A stretch of 6,459 nucleotides of DNA from Gammaproteobacteria bacterium (GCA_018903185.1 JAHIQV010000048.1:1-6459), one strand, 5' to 3'; positions 1 to 6,226 are shown, numbered from the stretch's first letter. Notes: a model not told the origin generated them from the letters alone. Translations and numbers: made by a program.

Positions 1-1
1 A

Positions 2-358
2 AGCGCCTTGATCCGCCAGACAACCCTCTTCGAACATGCGCCCGCGGCGTACCTGATCATCGACGAGGCCACCGTGCTGTGCGAAATCAACTTGGCGGGC
101 GCCCGGCTGCTCGGCGCCGCGAGCAATGAATTGTTGGGTCGTCCGCTCGCCAGCTTCCTGTCGGCGGCCAGCGTCGAACAATTGCAGGAGATGCTCGCGC
201 GGGCGCGGAATGGCGCCGTACCCGAGACCTGCGAGTTGCAGTTGTTGCCACAAGCCGGCGTCATTCGCCAGCTGCATGGCACTGCCGGCAGGGAAGACTC
301 GTCAGCAAACTTCCTCCTGGTGCTGCTGGCGCTGCTGGCGCTGCCGTCGCAAGGATAG
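2..358 (+). CDS. PAS-domain protein, C-terminal part (5' end outside window)
   Basis: The reading frame is open to the left edge, so the true start probably lies upstream; a TTG at position 8 is the first possible start but has no visible ribosome binding site. The visible 118 residues look like one PAS sensory domain: LFEHAPAAYLIIDEA near the N-terminus, then a helix with ANxAxxxLLG-like spacing (INLAGARLLGAASNELLGRP), a helical middle, and a strand pattern around CELQLLPQAG. PAS domains bind small ligands or mediate dimerisation in sensor proteins. No kinase, GGDEF or output domain follows; the protein ends shortly after the last PAS strand in a very hydrophobic tail (FLLVLLALLALP), which is encoded partly by two copies of a 9-base unit at 323-340. 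Any output domain must lie upstream or be absent. The ligand and role are unknown. The PAS call rests on pattern recognition, not on a profile search. Confidence 0.6.
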   Translation, partial: SALIRQTTLFEHAPAAYLIIDEATVLCEINLAGARLLGAASNELLGRPLASFLSAASVEQLQEMLARARNGAVPETCELQLLPQAGVIRQLHGTAGREDSSANFLLVLLALLALPSQG

Positions 359-411
359 GGACCACTCGTCACCCCCCTGCCAAGGGTATCGCCGGTGGCC
401 CCGCCGTTTCA

Positions 412-451
412 GACTTTCCCAACAACACTGAAAACGGGAAAAAGTCATTTT
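412..451 (+). terminator. Weak candidate terminator after the PAS gene
   Basis: GACTTTCCC (412-420) can pair with GGGAAAAAGTC (436-446) if two A residues bulge out, giving a 9-bp stem with a 15-nt loop, followed by ATTTT. It is the only hairpin with a T-rich tail that I see between the PAS gene and rpoH. The stem is AT-rich and the T-tract is short, so the call is tentative. A competing pairing, GTTTCAG (406-412) with CTGAAAAC (428-435), uses neighbouring bases. Confidence 0.25.
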
Positions 452-469
452 AAATCAATAACTTATAAA
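442..469 (+). promoter_or_regulatory. Possible upstream sigma-70-type rpoH promoter in an AT-rich patch
   Basis: Positions 430-480 are markedly AT-rich in an otherwise GC-rich window. They contain TATAAA (464-469), five of six matches to the -10 consensus, with a poor -35 (AAGTCA, 442-447) at 16-bp spacing. Transcription would start near 476-477 and give rpoH a leader of about 140 nt that runs through the CIRCE operator, so bound HrcA could act as a roadblock. The -35 is weak. The rest of 359-541 shows no coding potential and no other element I can support. Confidence 0.25.
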
Positions 470-542
470 TCACTCACAAAAGCAGGTGGCAGATGTTCGA
501 GTTGCCTTCAGCGTCCGAGTGGTTCTTTGCATCAGGGTCATG

Positions 543-569
543 GAACTATTCAATTAGCACTCCCTCTTA
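543..569 (+). promoter_or_regulatory. Candidate sigma-E (extracytoplasmic) promoter of rpoH
   Basis: GAACTA at 543-548 (preceded by G, giving GGAACT at 542-547) and TCTTA at 565-569 are separated by 16 bp. The known sigma-E pattern, as at the E. coli rpoH P3 promoter, is GAACTT-N16-TCTGA, so the match is 5/6 and 4/5 with the same spacing. Transcription would start at about 575-577, inside the right arm of the CIRCE operator, and leave a leader of about 42 nt before the rpoH ATG. HrcA bound at CIRCE would cover the -10 element and the start site. Sigma-E control of rpoH is established in enterobacteria; its presence here is inferred from the motif alone. Confidence 0.45.
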
Positions 570-580
570 GTGAGTGCTAG
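554..580 (+). promoter_or_regulatory. CIRCE operator (HrcA binding site) upstream of rpoH
   Basis: The sequence reads TTAGCACTC, then 9 bases, then GAGTGCTAG. The CIRCE consensus is TTAGCACTC-N9-GAGTGCTAA, so 17 of 18 arm bases match with the exact spacer length; only the last base differs. The element ends 37 bp before the rpoH start codon. CIRCE is bound by the heat-shock repressor HrcA, usually at groESL and dnaK operons. Its position here implies that HrcA represses the sigma-32 gene. If transcribed from an upstream promoter, the same bases form a stable 8-9 bp RNA hairpin in the leader. A TATAAA (585-590) just downstream could be a further -10 element but has no recognisable -35. Chance occurrence of so exact a site is very unlikely. 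Confidence 0.93.
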
Positions 581-595
581 TATTTATAAAAGACC

Positions 596-610
596 AACCT
601 TAGGAGGGTT
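596..610 (+). promoter_or_regulatory. rpoH ribosome binding site in a small masking hairpin
   Basis: A strong Shine-Dalgarno sequence, AGGAGG (602-607), sits 10 nt before the ATG at 618. This decides the start in favour of 618 over an in-frame GTG at 570, which lies inside the CIRCE operator. The bases AACCT (596-600) can pair with AGG-TT of 605-610, with G608 bulged out and TAGG (601-604) as the loop, so all six SD bases lie in the stem or loop. The stem has only 5 bp and would be marginally stable, which is what a heat-sensitive translational switch needs. The ribosome binding site is clear; the regulatory function of the hairpin is speculative. Confidence 0.6.
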
Positions 611-617
611 CTTCTAC

Positions 618-1577
618 ATGACCACTGCACTACTTGCACCCGCTGCCTTGCCGTCCAGCACACTGGCTGTGTCCAGCCCATGGGCGAGCCGTTCGCTGAC
701 GCTGCCTGCGCTGGGCAACCTGGATGCCTACATTTCGGCCGTCAACCGCATGCCACTGCTGACGCTGGACGAGGAACAGGGCGCCGCGCGCCGCCTGCGC
801 GACCACAACGATATCGACGCTGCCGGACAACTGGTGATGTCGCACCTGCGGCTGGTGGTGTCGATCGCCCGCCAGTACCTGGGCTACGGCCTGCCACATG
901 GTGACCTGATCCAGGAAGGCAACGTCGGCCTGATGAAGGCGGTCAAGCGCTTCGACCCCGAACAGGGCGTGCGCCTGGTGAGCTACGCCATGCACTGGAT
1001 CAAGGCCGAGATCCACGAATACATCCTGAAGAACTGGCGCATGGTCAAGGTGGCCACGACCAAGGCCCAGCGCAAGCTGTTTTTCAACCTGCGCTCGATG
1101 AAACAGGGCTTCCGCGCCGAGGCGCTGGACGGCGACACGCACCGCGAGGCGTTTTCGGATGGCGAGGTGGACGTGGTCGCTCGCGACCTGAAGGTCAAGC
1201 CCGCCGAAGTGCGTGAAATGGAAACACGGCTTTCGGGTGGTGACGTGGTGCTGGACCCGAGCCCGGGCGACGATGGCGAAGACGGCTTCGGTCCCATTGC
1301 CTATCTGGCCGACGCCACCCACGAACCCACGGCGATGATCGAGTCGGCGCAGCGCGACGTGCTGGCCACCGAAGGCATCGCCACCGCCATGAGCGAGCTC
1401 GACGACCGTTCGCGCCGCATCGTGACCGAGCGCTGGCTCAAGGTGAACGACGACGGCTCGGGCGGCATGACGCTGCACGAGCTGGCGGCCGAATACGGTG
1501 TGAGCGCCGAGCGCGTGCGCCAGATCGAGGTCGCGGCCATGAAGAAGATGCGCAAGGCGCTGGCCGCCTTCGCCTGA
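618..1577 (+). CDS. rpoH: RNA polymerase heat-shock sigma factor RpoH (sigma-32)
   Basis: This 319-residue protein directs RNA polymerase to heat-shock promoters (chaperones, proteases). Region 1.2/2 runs from about residue 34 (NLDAYI) through SHLRLVVSIARQYLGYGLP (75-93), DLIQEGNVGLMKAVKRFDP (96-114) and the region 2.4 segment AMHWIKAEIHEYILKNWR (124-141). The RpoH box, QRKLFFNLR (151-159), which separates sigma-32 from other sigma factors, is intact. Region 4.2 carries the helix-turn-helix at about 285-312 (LAAEYGVSAERVRQIEVAAM). The start at 618 is supported by AGGAGG 10 nt upstream. Compared with E. coli RpoH (284 residues) it has about 19 extra N-terminal residues rich in Ala, Leu and Ser, and a somewhat longer acidic linker between regions 3 and 4 (about 208-250). 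It is monocistronic, with its own promoter region carrying CIRCE and a sigma-E-like promoter, and a terminator 22 nt after the stop. Confidence 0.97.
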   Translation: MTTALLAPAALPSSTLAVSSPWASRSLTLPALGNLDAYISAVNRMPLLTLDEEQGAARRLRDHNDIDAAGQLVMSHLRLVVSIARQYLGYGLPHGDLIQEGNVGLMKAVKRFDPEQGVRLVSYAMHWIKAEIHEYILKNWRMVKVATTKAQRKLFFNLRSMKQGFRAEALDGDTHREAFSDGEVDVVARDLKVKPAEVREMETRLSGGDVVLDPSPGDDGEDGFGPIAYLADATHEPTAMIESAQRDVLATEGIATAMSELDDRSRRIVTERWLKVNDDGSGGMTLHELAAEYGVSAERVRQIEVAAMKKMRKALAAFA

Positions 1578-1599
1578 ACCGGTCCAGTGCTGCGCCCAG

Positions 1600-1633
1600 G
1601 CCCCAGACGGCACCACGCCGGCTGGGGCTTTTT
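1600..1633 (+). terminator. Intrinsic terminator of rpoH
   Basis: GCCCCAG (1600-1606) pairs with CTGGGGC (1622-1628). After one A/G mismatch, CGGC (1608-1611) pairs with GCCG (1617-1620) around a 5-nt loop. Five T residues (1629-1633) follow directly. The strong GC stem plus T-tract, 22 nt after the rpoH stop, is a textbook rho-independent terminator. It works in the + direction only and separates rpoH from the next gene. Confidence 0.9.
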
Positions 1634-1722
1634 CACGTCTGCGGGTGGCGCAAACAGGTCACAACCCGCAGGCAATGGCCCCCGGTGCCAACTATGACCG
1701 CTCGTCCCGCAACCCGTGGCGA

Positions 1723-1737
1723 CAGAATCGGGGGATG
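1723..1737 (+). promoter_or_regulatory. Possible -10 element giving a leaderless start
   Basis: CAGAAT (1723-1728) matches four of six bases of the -10 consensus and lies 6 bases before the ATG at 1735, so transcription would begin at or next to the start codon. No Shine-Dalgarno sequence precedes the ATG at a useful distance; only a GGGGG run abuts it. No good -35 is seen at 16-18 bp spacing. The rest of 1634-1722 shows nothing I can support. Confidence 0.2.
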
Positions 1738-3537
1738 CTTGACACGAATCCGGTGGCCCGGGCACCCGCCCCGCACACCCGCACCCCTTTGCAAACACCC
1801 GCCCGCCATTTCATGGCGTGGCTGCTCTGGCTGACGCTGTCGCTGTGCGGCAGCGCATTCGCCGTGCCCGCCACCACCCCCTCCGGCCTGCCCCCGGTGG
1901 TCCTCGACGGCTCCATGAAAAGCGTGTCCCTGGCCCAGCGCAGTGCCTGGTGGGTGGACCCTGGAGGCCAGCTCACGGTGCAGGACGTGGAGCAGCGCCA
2001 GGCCGATCTGCCTTTCGGCTTGCGTGCGTGGCAACACCGCCTGCGGCTGGAAGGCAAGGCCGCGCTCTGGATCGGCTTCACCGCCTGGAGCCAGGACAAC
2101 CGCTCGCACTGGGAGCTGGAGCTGGCGCGCTCGGGCACCGACCGCGTCAGCCTGTTCCACCGCAACGCCGACGGCAGCTGGCTTGAGCAGCACGCAGGCG
2201 ACCGTTTGCCAGTCAGCGCCTGGGCGTCTCCCGACCGCTATCCCGTGTTCAAGCTGGCCCCGCGCAGCGATGCGCCGGTGGCCTACTGGGTGCGCATCGA
2301 ACACGCGCGCGTGCCGTTCTCGGGCGAGCTGTTCATCCACAGCCACGACCAGTTGCGCGAGCAGCGCATCCTGCAGCAGTTCATGCTGGGCGCCTATTTC
2401 GGCATGACCTTGCTGCTCGTCGTCGTGGCGGTGGCCAACGCGCTGGTGTTCCGCGACAGCAGCTTCGCCGCCTACGCGATCTACATCACGCTGCTGGGGC
2501 TCTCGCTGGCCGCCTCGCTGGGGGTGGGGGGGCAGTTCCTGTGGCCCGATTTCGCGCGCTGGAACGGCGCGGCCGAGTTTGTGCTGATGCCGCTGGCGGC
2601 GGTGGCCGGGCTGCTGTTCGTGCGCCACCTGGTGCAACCGCGGCGCATCGGGCGCTGGCTGAACCGCCTATCGCTCACCCTGGCCGCGGCGATGCTGGGC
2701 CTGGTGGCCTGGGACCAGGCGGCCCCGTCCCAGTGGAGTCTCGAGGCCATCACCACCACCGGCGCGCTGACCATGCTGCTGGTTTTCGTCATGCTCTGGA
2801 CCGCCTGGCGCAGCCGGGAGGGCTGGGCGCGCTGGATCGCGCTGGGCATCCTGCCGGTGCTGCTGGCCGGCGCGCTGCCGGTGATGCGCAACTTCGGGCT
2901 CATCTCCTCGGGCTTTCTCCCGCAGTACGGCCTGGTGATCGCCGCAGCCTTTGAAGCGCCCTTGCTGATCTATGGCCTGCTGCAGCGCTCGTCCATGCAA
3001 CACGAGTCACAGGCCCGTGCCAAGGCGCTGGCGCTGACCGAGCCGCTCACCGGCCTGACCAACCGCCACAACTTCATGCTGCGCCTGCACGAGAGCCTGA
3101 TCCGCGCCCAGCGCTACCGCCACCGCAGTGCGCTGTTGCTGATCGATCTGGACAACCACACCTGGTTCGATCAGGAACACGGCAGGGAGGTCGCCGACAG
3201 TGCCCTGGTGCTCACAGGCTCGCTGCTGCGCTCGGTCGCGCGGGATGTGGACACCGCCGCCCGGGTTGATGACCACAGCTTTGCCTTGTTGATGGAAGGG
3301 CCGGTCCGCTCGGCGCAGGCGGTGGCCGCGGCCACGAGCATCGTTGCGGGTGGCCTGCGCCCGTCTTCGCAACTGCCCGTGGGGACCACGCTGCGCTGCA
3401 AGGTGGTGGTGGCCCTGCTGCCCGAGGAGACGCTGGGTCTTCAGGAGAATGCCCAGGCGCACCTGGACTGGCTGCGCATCGCGCTGGACGAGTTGAAGAA
3501 AACCCCGCACAAGAGCATCCAGACGCTCAACTGCTGA
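1735..3537 (+). CDS. 7TM-DISM membrane sensor with degenerate GGDEF domain
   Basis: The 600-residue product has four parts. A signal-peptide-like segment (MAWLLWLTLSLCGSAFA, 27-43) is followed by a periplasmic beta-rich region (about 45-205) resembling the DISMED2 carbohydrate-binding-like domain. Next come about seven hydrophobic helices (212-419), and finally a cytoplasmic domain (about 430-600) with the GGDEF fold. That fold is recognisable from TEPLTGLTNRHNF (435-447) and ALLLIDLDN, but the GGDEF motif itself is DDHSF (512-516), the substrate-site Asn-Asp is Asp-Gln, and the usual GHxxGD is GRxxAD. Diguanylate cyclase activity is therefore unlikely; a binding or regulatory role is more plausible. 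No EAL domain is present. The start is uncertain: 1735 gives a long N-terminal region before the signal peptide, 1813 would start right at it with 574 residues, and an in-frame GTG lies at 1645. The gene converges with the phosphoesterase gene, with 6 nt between stops. Family assignment is by pattern, without a search. Confidence 0.85.
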   Translation: MLDTNPVARAPAPHTRTPLQTPARHFMAWLLWLTLSLCGSAFAVPATTPSGLPPVVLDGSMKSVSLAQRSAWWVDPGGQLTVQDVEQRQADLPFGLRAWQHRLRLEGKAALWIGFTAWSQDNRSHWELELARSGTDRVSLFHRNADGSWLEQHAGDRLPVSAWASPDRYPVFKLAPRSDAPVAYWVRIEHARVPFSGELFIHSHDQLREQRILQQFMLGAYFGMTLLLVVVAVANALVFRDSSFAAYAIYITLLGLSLAASLGVGGQFLWPDFARWNGAAEFVLMPLAAVAGLLFVRHLVQPRRIGRWLNRLSLTLAAAMLGLVAWDQAAPSQWSLEAITTTGALTMLLVFVMLWTAWRSREGWARWIALGILPVLLAGALPVMRNFGLISSGFLPQYGLVIAAAFEAPLLIYGLLQRSSMQHESQARAKALALTEPLTGLTNRHNFMLRLHESLIRAQRYRHRSALLLIDLDNHTWFDQEHGREVADSALVLTGSLLRSVARDVDTAARVDDHSFALLMEGPVRSAQAVAAATSIVAGGLRPSSQLPVGTTLRCKVVVALLPEETLGLQENAQAHLDWLRIALDELKKTPHKSIQTLNC

Positions 3538-3543
3538 AGCCTC

Positions 3544-4581
3544 TCAGGGAGTGAGTTCGACCAGTTCGATGGTCGGCATCACCGCCAGACGCGCCGGTAA
3601 ACCGATGGTCCCGATCCCGGGCGTGACCAGAAGTGTCCCCGCCGCCGTGTCGTAGAGGCCGTTCCACCAGGGCTGCCGCGTGTTCGTGTTGCGCAGCACC
3701 CAGGGGGTGAGACCGGGAATCCAGATCTGTCCGCCGTGCGTGTGTCCGGCCACCGAAAGGTGGGCGGCACCCGGCGGCAGCAGCGCCACCGTGTCGGGCT
3801 GGTGGGTCACCACCAGGCGGTTGCCCGGACCCGTGGCGGGTCCGGAGGCCTCGGGCCAGAGCGCGCGAATCTGCGCCTCGGGCCGGCCACCCCAGCCATC
3901 GTCCAGCCCAACCAGCTCCCAGCCTTTCCAGGCAAGGCGCCTTCCTTCCAGCAATTGCACGCCATGGGTTTGCAGCGCCTCGCGCAGCGGCTGGGTCAGG
4001 TCCGGCCCGGGCGCTTCGACATCGTGGTTGCCGAGCACGCCAAACACCGGATGCCGGATGGCCGCCAGCGGGGCCAGACCGGTCTTCAGGTCCCGCCGGG
4101 GTTCATGGGTCCAGTCGCCGGCGACCAGCACCGCATCCACCTCCAGCGCGTTGAGCTGGCGCACCAGGCGTTCGAGCTGGTGATCGCGGAAGAACAGGCC
4201 CCAGTGAATGTCGGCGATGACGGCCAGGCGCACCGGCTCGGCGCCTGGGGGCAAGCCGGTGATCGTCGTCTGTCGCACCCGAGAAAGACCGGGCTCCACC
4301 AGCGAGGACCACAGACCCACCACAACCAGCAAGGCCGCCACCCCGGCCTTCCAGCGCAGGAACCCGCGCCCGGTCACCGCGACCCCCACCAGACCGATCA
4401 GCAGGAAAGGCCCGGCCAGCCGGGGCGCCCAGTAGAGCCAGAGCATCACCAGGTTGCGCAACCAGTAACCGGGCGTGTGCCAGCGGTCCTGGTAGTCCCA
4501 GAGGCTGACGGCCAGGGCCAGCGCCAGGCCCAGGGCGAACAGCCGCCAGACCCAGCGCAGCGCCCGGCTCATGGGCGGCAT
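3544..4581 (-). CDS. Membrane-anchored metallophosphoesterase (YkuE/YaeI-like)
   Basis: This 345-residue protein has three predicted N-terminal membrane helices (about 11-28, 42-70 and 79-95), then a calcineurin-like phosphoesterase domain. All metal-binding motifs are present: D124-x-H126 (ADIHWG), G155-D156, G184-N185-H186-D187, H260 (VTHQPD) and G279-H-T-H282-G-G-Q. The two-metal site hydrolyses phosphate esters. Relatives include YkuE, YaeI and the lipid A enzyme LpxG, so a membrane phospholipid or UDP-sugar-lipid substrate is possible, but none can be named from sequence. The order of helices and domain places the catalytic part either in the cytoplasm or the periplasm, and I cannot decide which. 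It starts 13 nt after the lysS stop and is probably co-transcribed with lysS. A second ATG three codons in (4572) is an alternative start; neither has a clear Shine-Dalgarno sequence, though GAGAGG at the lysS end could serve by translational coupling. Confidence 0.9.
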   Translation of the reverse strand: MPPMSRALRWVWRLFALGLALALAVSLWDYQDRWHTPGYWLRNLVMLWLYWAPRLAGPFLLIGLVGVAVTGRGFLRWKAGVAALLVVVGLWSSLVEPGLSRVRQTTITGLPPGAEPVRLAVIADIHWGLFFRDHQLERLVRQLNALEVDAVLVAGDWTHEPRRDLKTGLAPLAAIRHPVFGVLGNHDVEAPGPDLTQPLREALQTHGVQLLEGRRLAWKGWELVGLDDGWGGRPEAQIRALWPEASGPATGPGNRLVVTHQPDTVALLPPGAAHLSVAGHTHGGQIWIPGLTPWVLRNTNTRQPWWNGLYDTAAGTLLVTPGIGTIGLPARLAVMPTIELVELTP

Positions 4582-4594
4582 GTGGGCGTTCGCG

Positions 4595-6142
4595 TCATGC
4601 CTCTCGGCGCAGCGCGGGAAAGAGGATCACGTCGCGGATGCTGGGGCTGTCGGTCAGCAGCATCATCAGGCGGTCGATGCCGATGCCGCAGCCGCCGGCC
4701 GGCGGCATGCCGTACTCCAGTGCGCGGATGAAGTCGGCGTCGTAGTACATCGCCTCTTCGTCGCCACCGTCCTTGGCCGACACCTGCGCGTGGAAACGTG
4801 CGGCCTGGTCTTCGGCGTCGTTCAACTCCGAGAAGGCGTTGCCGAATTCGCGGCCGGTGATGTAGAGCTCGAAGCGTTCGGTCACCTCGGGGCGGTCGTC
4901 GTTGGCGCGCGCCAGCGGTGAAATTTCCGTCGGGTGCTCCATGATGAAGGTCGGGTTCCAGAGCTGCTCTTCCACCGTCTCTTCGAAATACAGCACCTGC
5001 AGGCTGGCCAGGCTGCGCGTGCTGAGCTGGTGTTTGGCTTCGGTCATGCCCAGCTGCTTCAGCGCGGGAATCAGCCACCCGGGGTTGTCCACGCCCTCGC
5101 CCGCCTCGGTGTATTTCAGGATCGCTTCGCGGATGGTCAGGCGCTCGAACGGTGAATAAACGTCCACCGGTTTGCCGTTGTAGCTCAACGGCGTGTCGCC
5201 GTGCACCTGGCGCACCACGTGGCGGATCAGCTGCTCGTTGAAGTCCATCAGGTCGTGGTAGTTCCAGTACGCCGCGTAGAACTCCATCATGGTGAACTCG
5301 GGGTTGTGGCGGACGCTGATGCCTTCGTTGCGGAAGTTGCGGTTGATCTCGAACACACGGTCAAACCCCCCCACCAGCAGGCGCTTGAGGAACAGCTCGG
5401 GCGCGATGCGCAGGAACATCTCCTGGTCGAGCGCGTTGTGGTGCGTCTTGAAGGGCTTGGCATTGGCGCCACCGGGAATGGGGTGCAACATCGGCGTTTC
5501 CACTTCGAGGAAGCCGTGGCTGACCATGAAGTCGCGGATGCTGGACAGCGCCTGGCTGCGGGTGACGAAGCGCTTGCGGGCGCTCTCGTCGGTCATCAGG
5601 TCCACATAGCGTTGGCGGTACTTGATTTCCTGGTCGTGGATGCCGTGGAACTTGTCGGGCAGCGGGCGCAGGCTCTTGGTGAGCAGGCGGATCTGGTCAG
5701 CGTGGATGGTCAGCTCGCCGGTGCGCGTGCGCATGAGCACGCCTTCGGCGGCGATGATGTCGCCCAGGTCCCAATGCTTGAAGGTCTCCAGCATCGGTGC
5801 GCCCACGCTGTCGGTGTTCAGGTAGATCTGGATGCGGCCGCCGCTCGGACCAAACGACGCATCCTGCAAGGTGGCGAAGCTGGCCTTGCCCATCACGCGC
5901 TTGAGCATCATGCGGCCCGACACGCAGGCGCGCACCGGCGTGGCCTCCAGCGATTCCTTGGTGGCTTCAGCGTGTGTGGCAAACAGCGCCTCGGCCTTGT
6001 CCACCGGCTTGAAGTCGTTCGGGAACGCCACACCCTCGCCGCGCTGCTGCGCATCGCGCAAGGCTTTGAGCTTCTCGCGCCGCTCCGCAATCAGCTGGTT
6101 GTCGTCGGTAGCGGGGGTGGCGTGGGCGTGTTCGGTGGTCAT
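4595..6142 (-). CDS. lysS: Lysyl-tRNA synthetase, class II
   Basis: The 515-residue enzyme charges tRNA-Lys with lysine in the cytoplasm using ATP. An N-terminal helix ([15 protein letters not shown], 15-29) leads into the anticodon-binding OB fold (about 70-155, with [16 protein letters not shown] at 74-89). The class II catalytic core follows: motif 1 around [16 protein letters not shown] (210-225), motif 2 [14 protein letters not shown] (270-283), and motif 3 [20 protein letters not shown] (484-503) ending in DVILFPALR. Length and motifs match E. coli LysS (505 residues), with no truncation or missing catalytic residue. The ATG at 6142 was chosen because the protein then begins like other LysRS; the frame remains open to 6220, but that would include a terminator-like hairpin. 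No Shine-Dalgarno sequence is visible before the ATG. It is read from a candidate promoter at 6192-6220, followed by the phosphoesterase gene 13 nt downstream, and preceded by livF on the same strand. Confidence 0.97.
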   Translation of the reverse strand: MTTEHAHATPATDDNQLIAERREKLKALRDAQQRGEGVAFPNDFKPVDKAEALFATHAEATKESLEATPVRACVSGRMMLKRVMGKASFATLQDASFGPSGGRIQIYLNTDSVGAPMLETFKHWDLGDIIAAEGVLMRTRTGELTIHADQIRLLTKSLRPLPDKFHGIHDQEIKYRQRYVDLMTDESARKRFVTRSQALSSIRDFMVSHGFLEVETPMLHPIPGGANAKPFKTHHNALDQEMFLRIAPELFLKRLLVGGFDRVFEINRNFRNEGISVRHNPEFTMMEFYAAYWNYHDLMDFNEQLIRHVVRQVHGDTPLSYNGKPVDVYSPFERLTIREAILKYTEAGEGVDNPGWLIPALKQLGMTEAKHQLSTRSLASLQVLYFEETVEEQLWNPTFIMEHPTEISPLARANDDRPEVTERFELYITGREFGNAFSELNDAEDQAARFHAQVSAKDGGDEEAMYYDADFIRALEYGMPPAGGCGIGIDRLMMLLTDSPSIRDVILFPALRREA

Positions 6143-6155
6143 GGTGTGGGGCAAG

Positions 6156-6189
6156 AAAAAACGGGCTGCGCCTGAAGAAGCGCAACCCG
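6156..6189 (-). terminator. Terminator-like hairpin with T6 tract just upstream of lysS
   Basis: On the - strand, CGGGTTGCGC (6189-6180) pairs with GCGCAGCCCG (6171-6162) through ten pairs, one of them a G-U wobble, around an 8-nt loop, followed by six T residues (6161-6156). It fits a rho-independent terminator for transcripts coming from livF. It ends only 13 nt before the lysS start codon, and the candidate lysS promoter would start transcription inside its first arm. It may therefore also be a 5'-end hairpin or attenuator of the lysS message. Confidence 0.75.
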
Positions 6190-6191
6190 CT

Positions 6192-6220
6192 ATTGTAAGT
6201 TCCGGTGCGAAGGTCCCCAA
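6192..6220 (-). promoter_or_regulatory. Candidate lysS promoter
   Basis: On the - strand, TACAAT (6197-6192, five of six matches to TATAAT) lies 17 bp after TTGGGG (6220-6215, a weak -35). Transcription would start at about 6185-6188, most likely at one of the G residues, giving a leader of about 45 nt. The spacing and -10 are good; the -35 matches only three of six bases. Confidence 0.5.
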
Positions 6221-6226
6221 ACCCAG

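Noticed and set aside
323..340. Two tandem copies of CTGCTGGCG as a meaningful repeat
   Set aside because: The repeat is short, in frame and encodes Leu-Leu-Ala in a hydrophobic stretch; it fits ordinary codon bias or slippage.
406..446. H-type pseudoknot formed by the two crossing stems upstream of rpoH
   Set aside because: The connecting loops would have essentially zero length across 7-8 bp stems, which is not sterically reasonable; they are at best alternatives.
570..617. Longer rpoH starting at the in-frame GTG at 570
   Set aside because: The GTG lies within the CIRCE operator, and an ideal AGGAGG sits 10 nt before the ATG at 618.
630..1616. Long open frame opposite rpoH, and similar long frames opposite the 7TM gene and lysS
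   Set aside because: They are shadows of GC-rich coding sequence; the translations are low-complexity (His, Gln, Arg, Ala rich) with no recognisable domain.
1739..1744. A perfect TTGACA just inside the 7TM gene, as the -35 of a promoter for the later start at 1813
   Set aside because: No -10-like hexamer occurs at 16-18 bp spacing; the region downstream is GC-rich.
3558..3575. Perfect inverted repeat CGACCA-N6-TGGTCG at the convergent gene ends, as a shared terminator
   Set aside because: It lies in the phosphoesterase coding end (codons for IELVEL), the stem is only 6 bp, and no T-tract follows on either strand.
6143..6220. Longer lysS starting at 6220
   Set aside because: The extra 26 residues would be encoded by a promoter-like sequence and a terminator hairpin, and LysRS proteins begin as seen from 6142.
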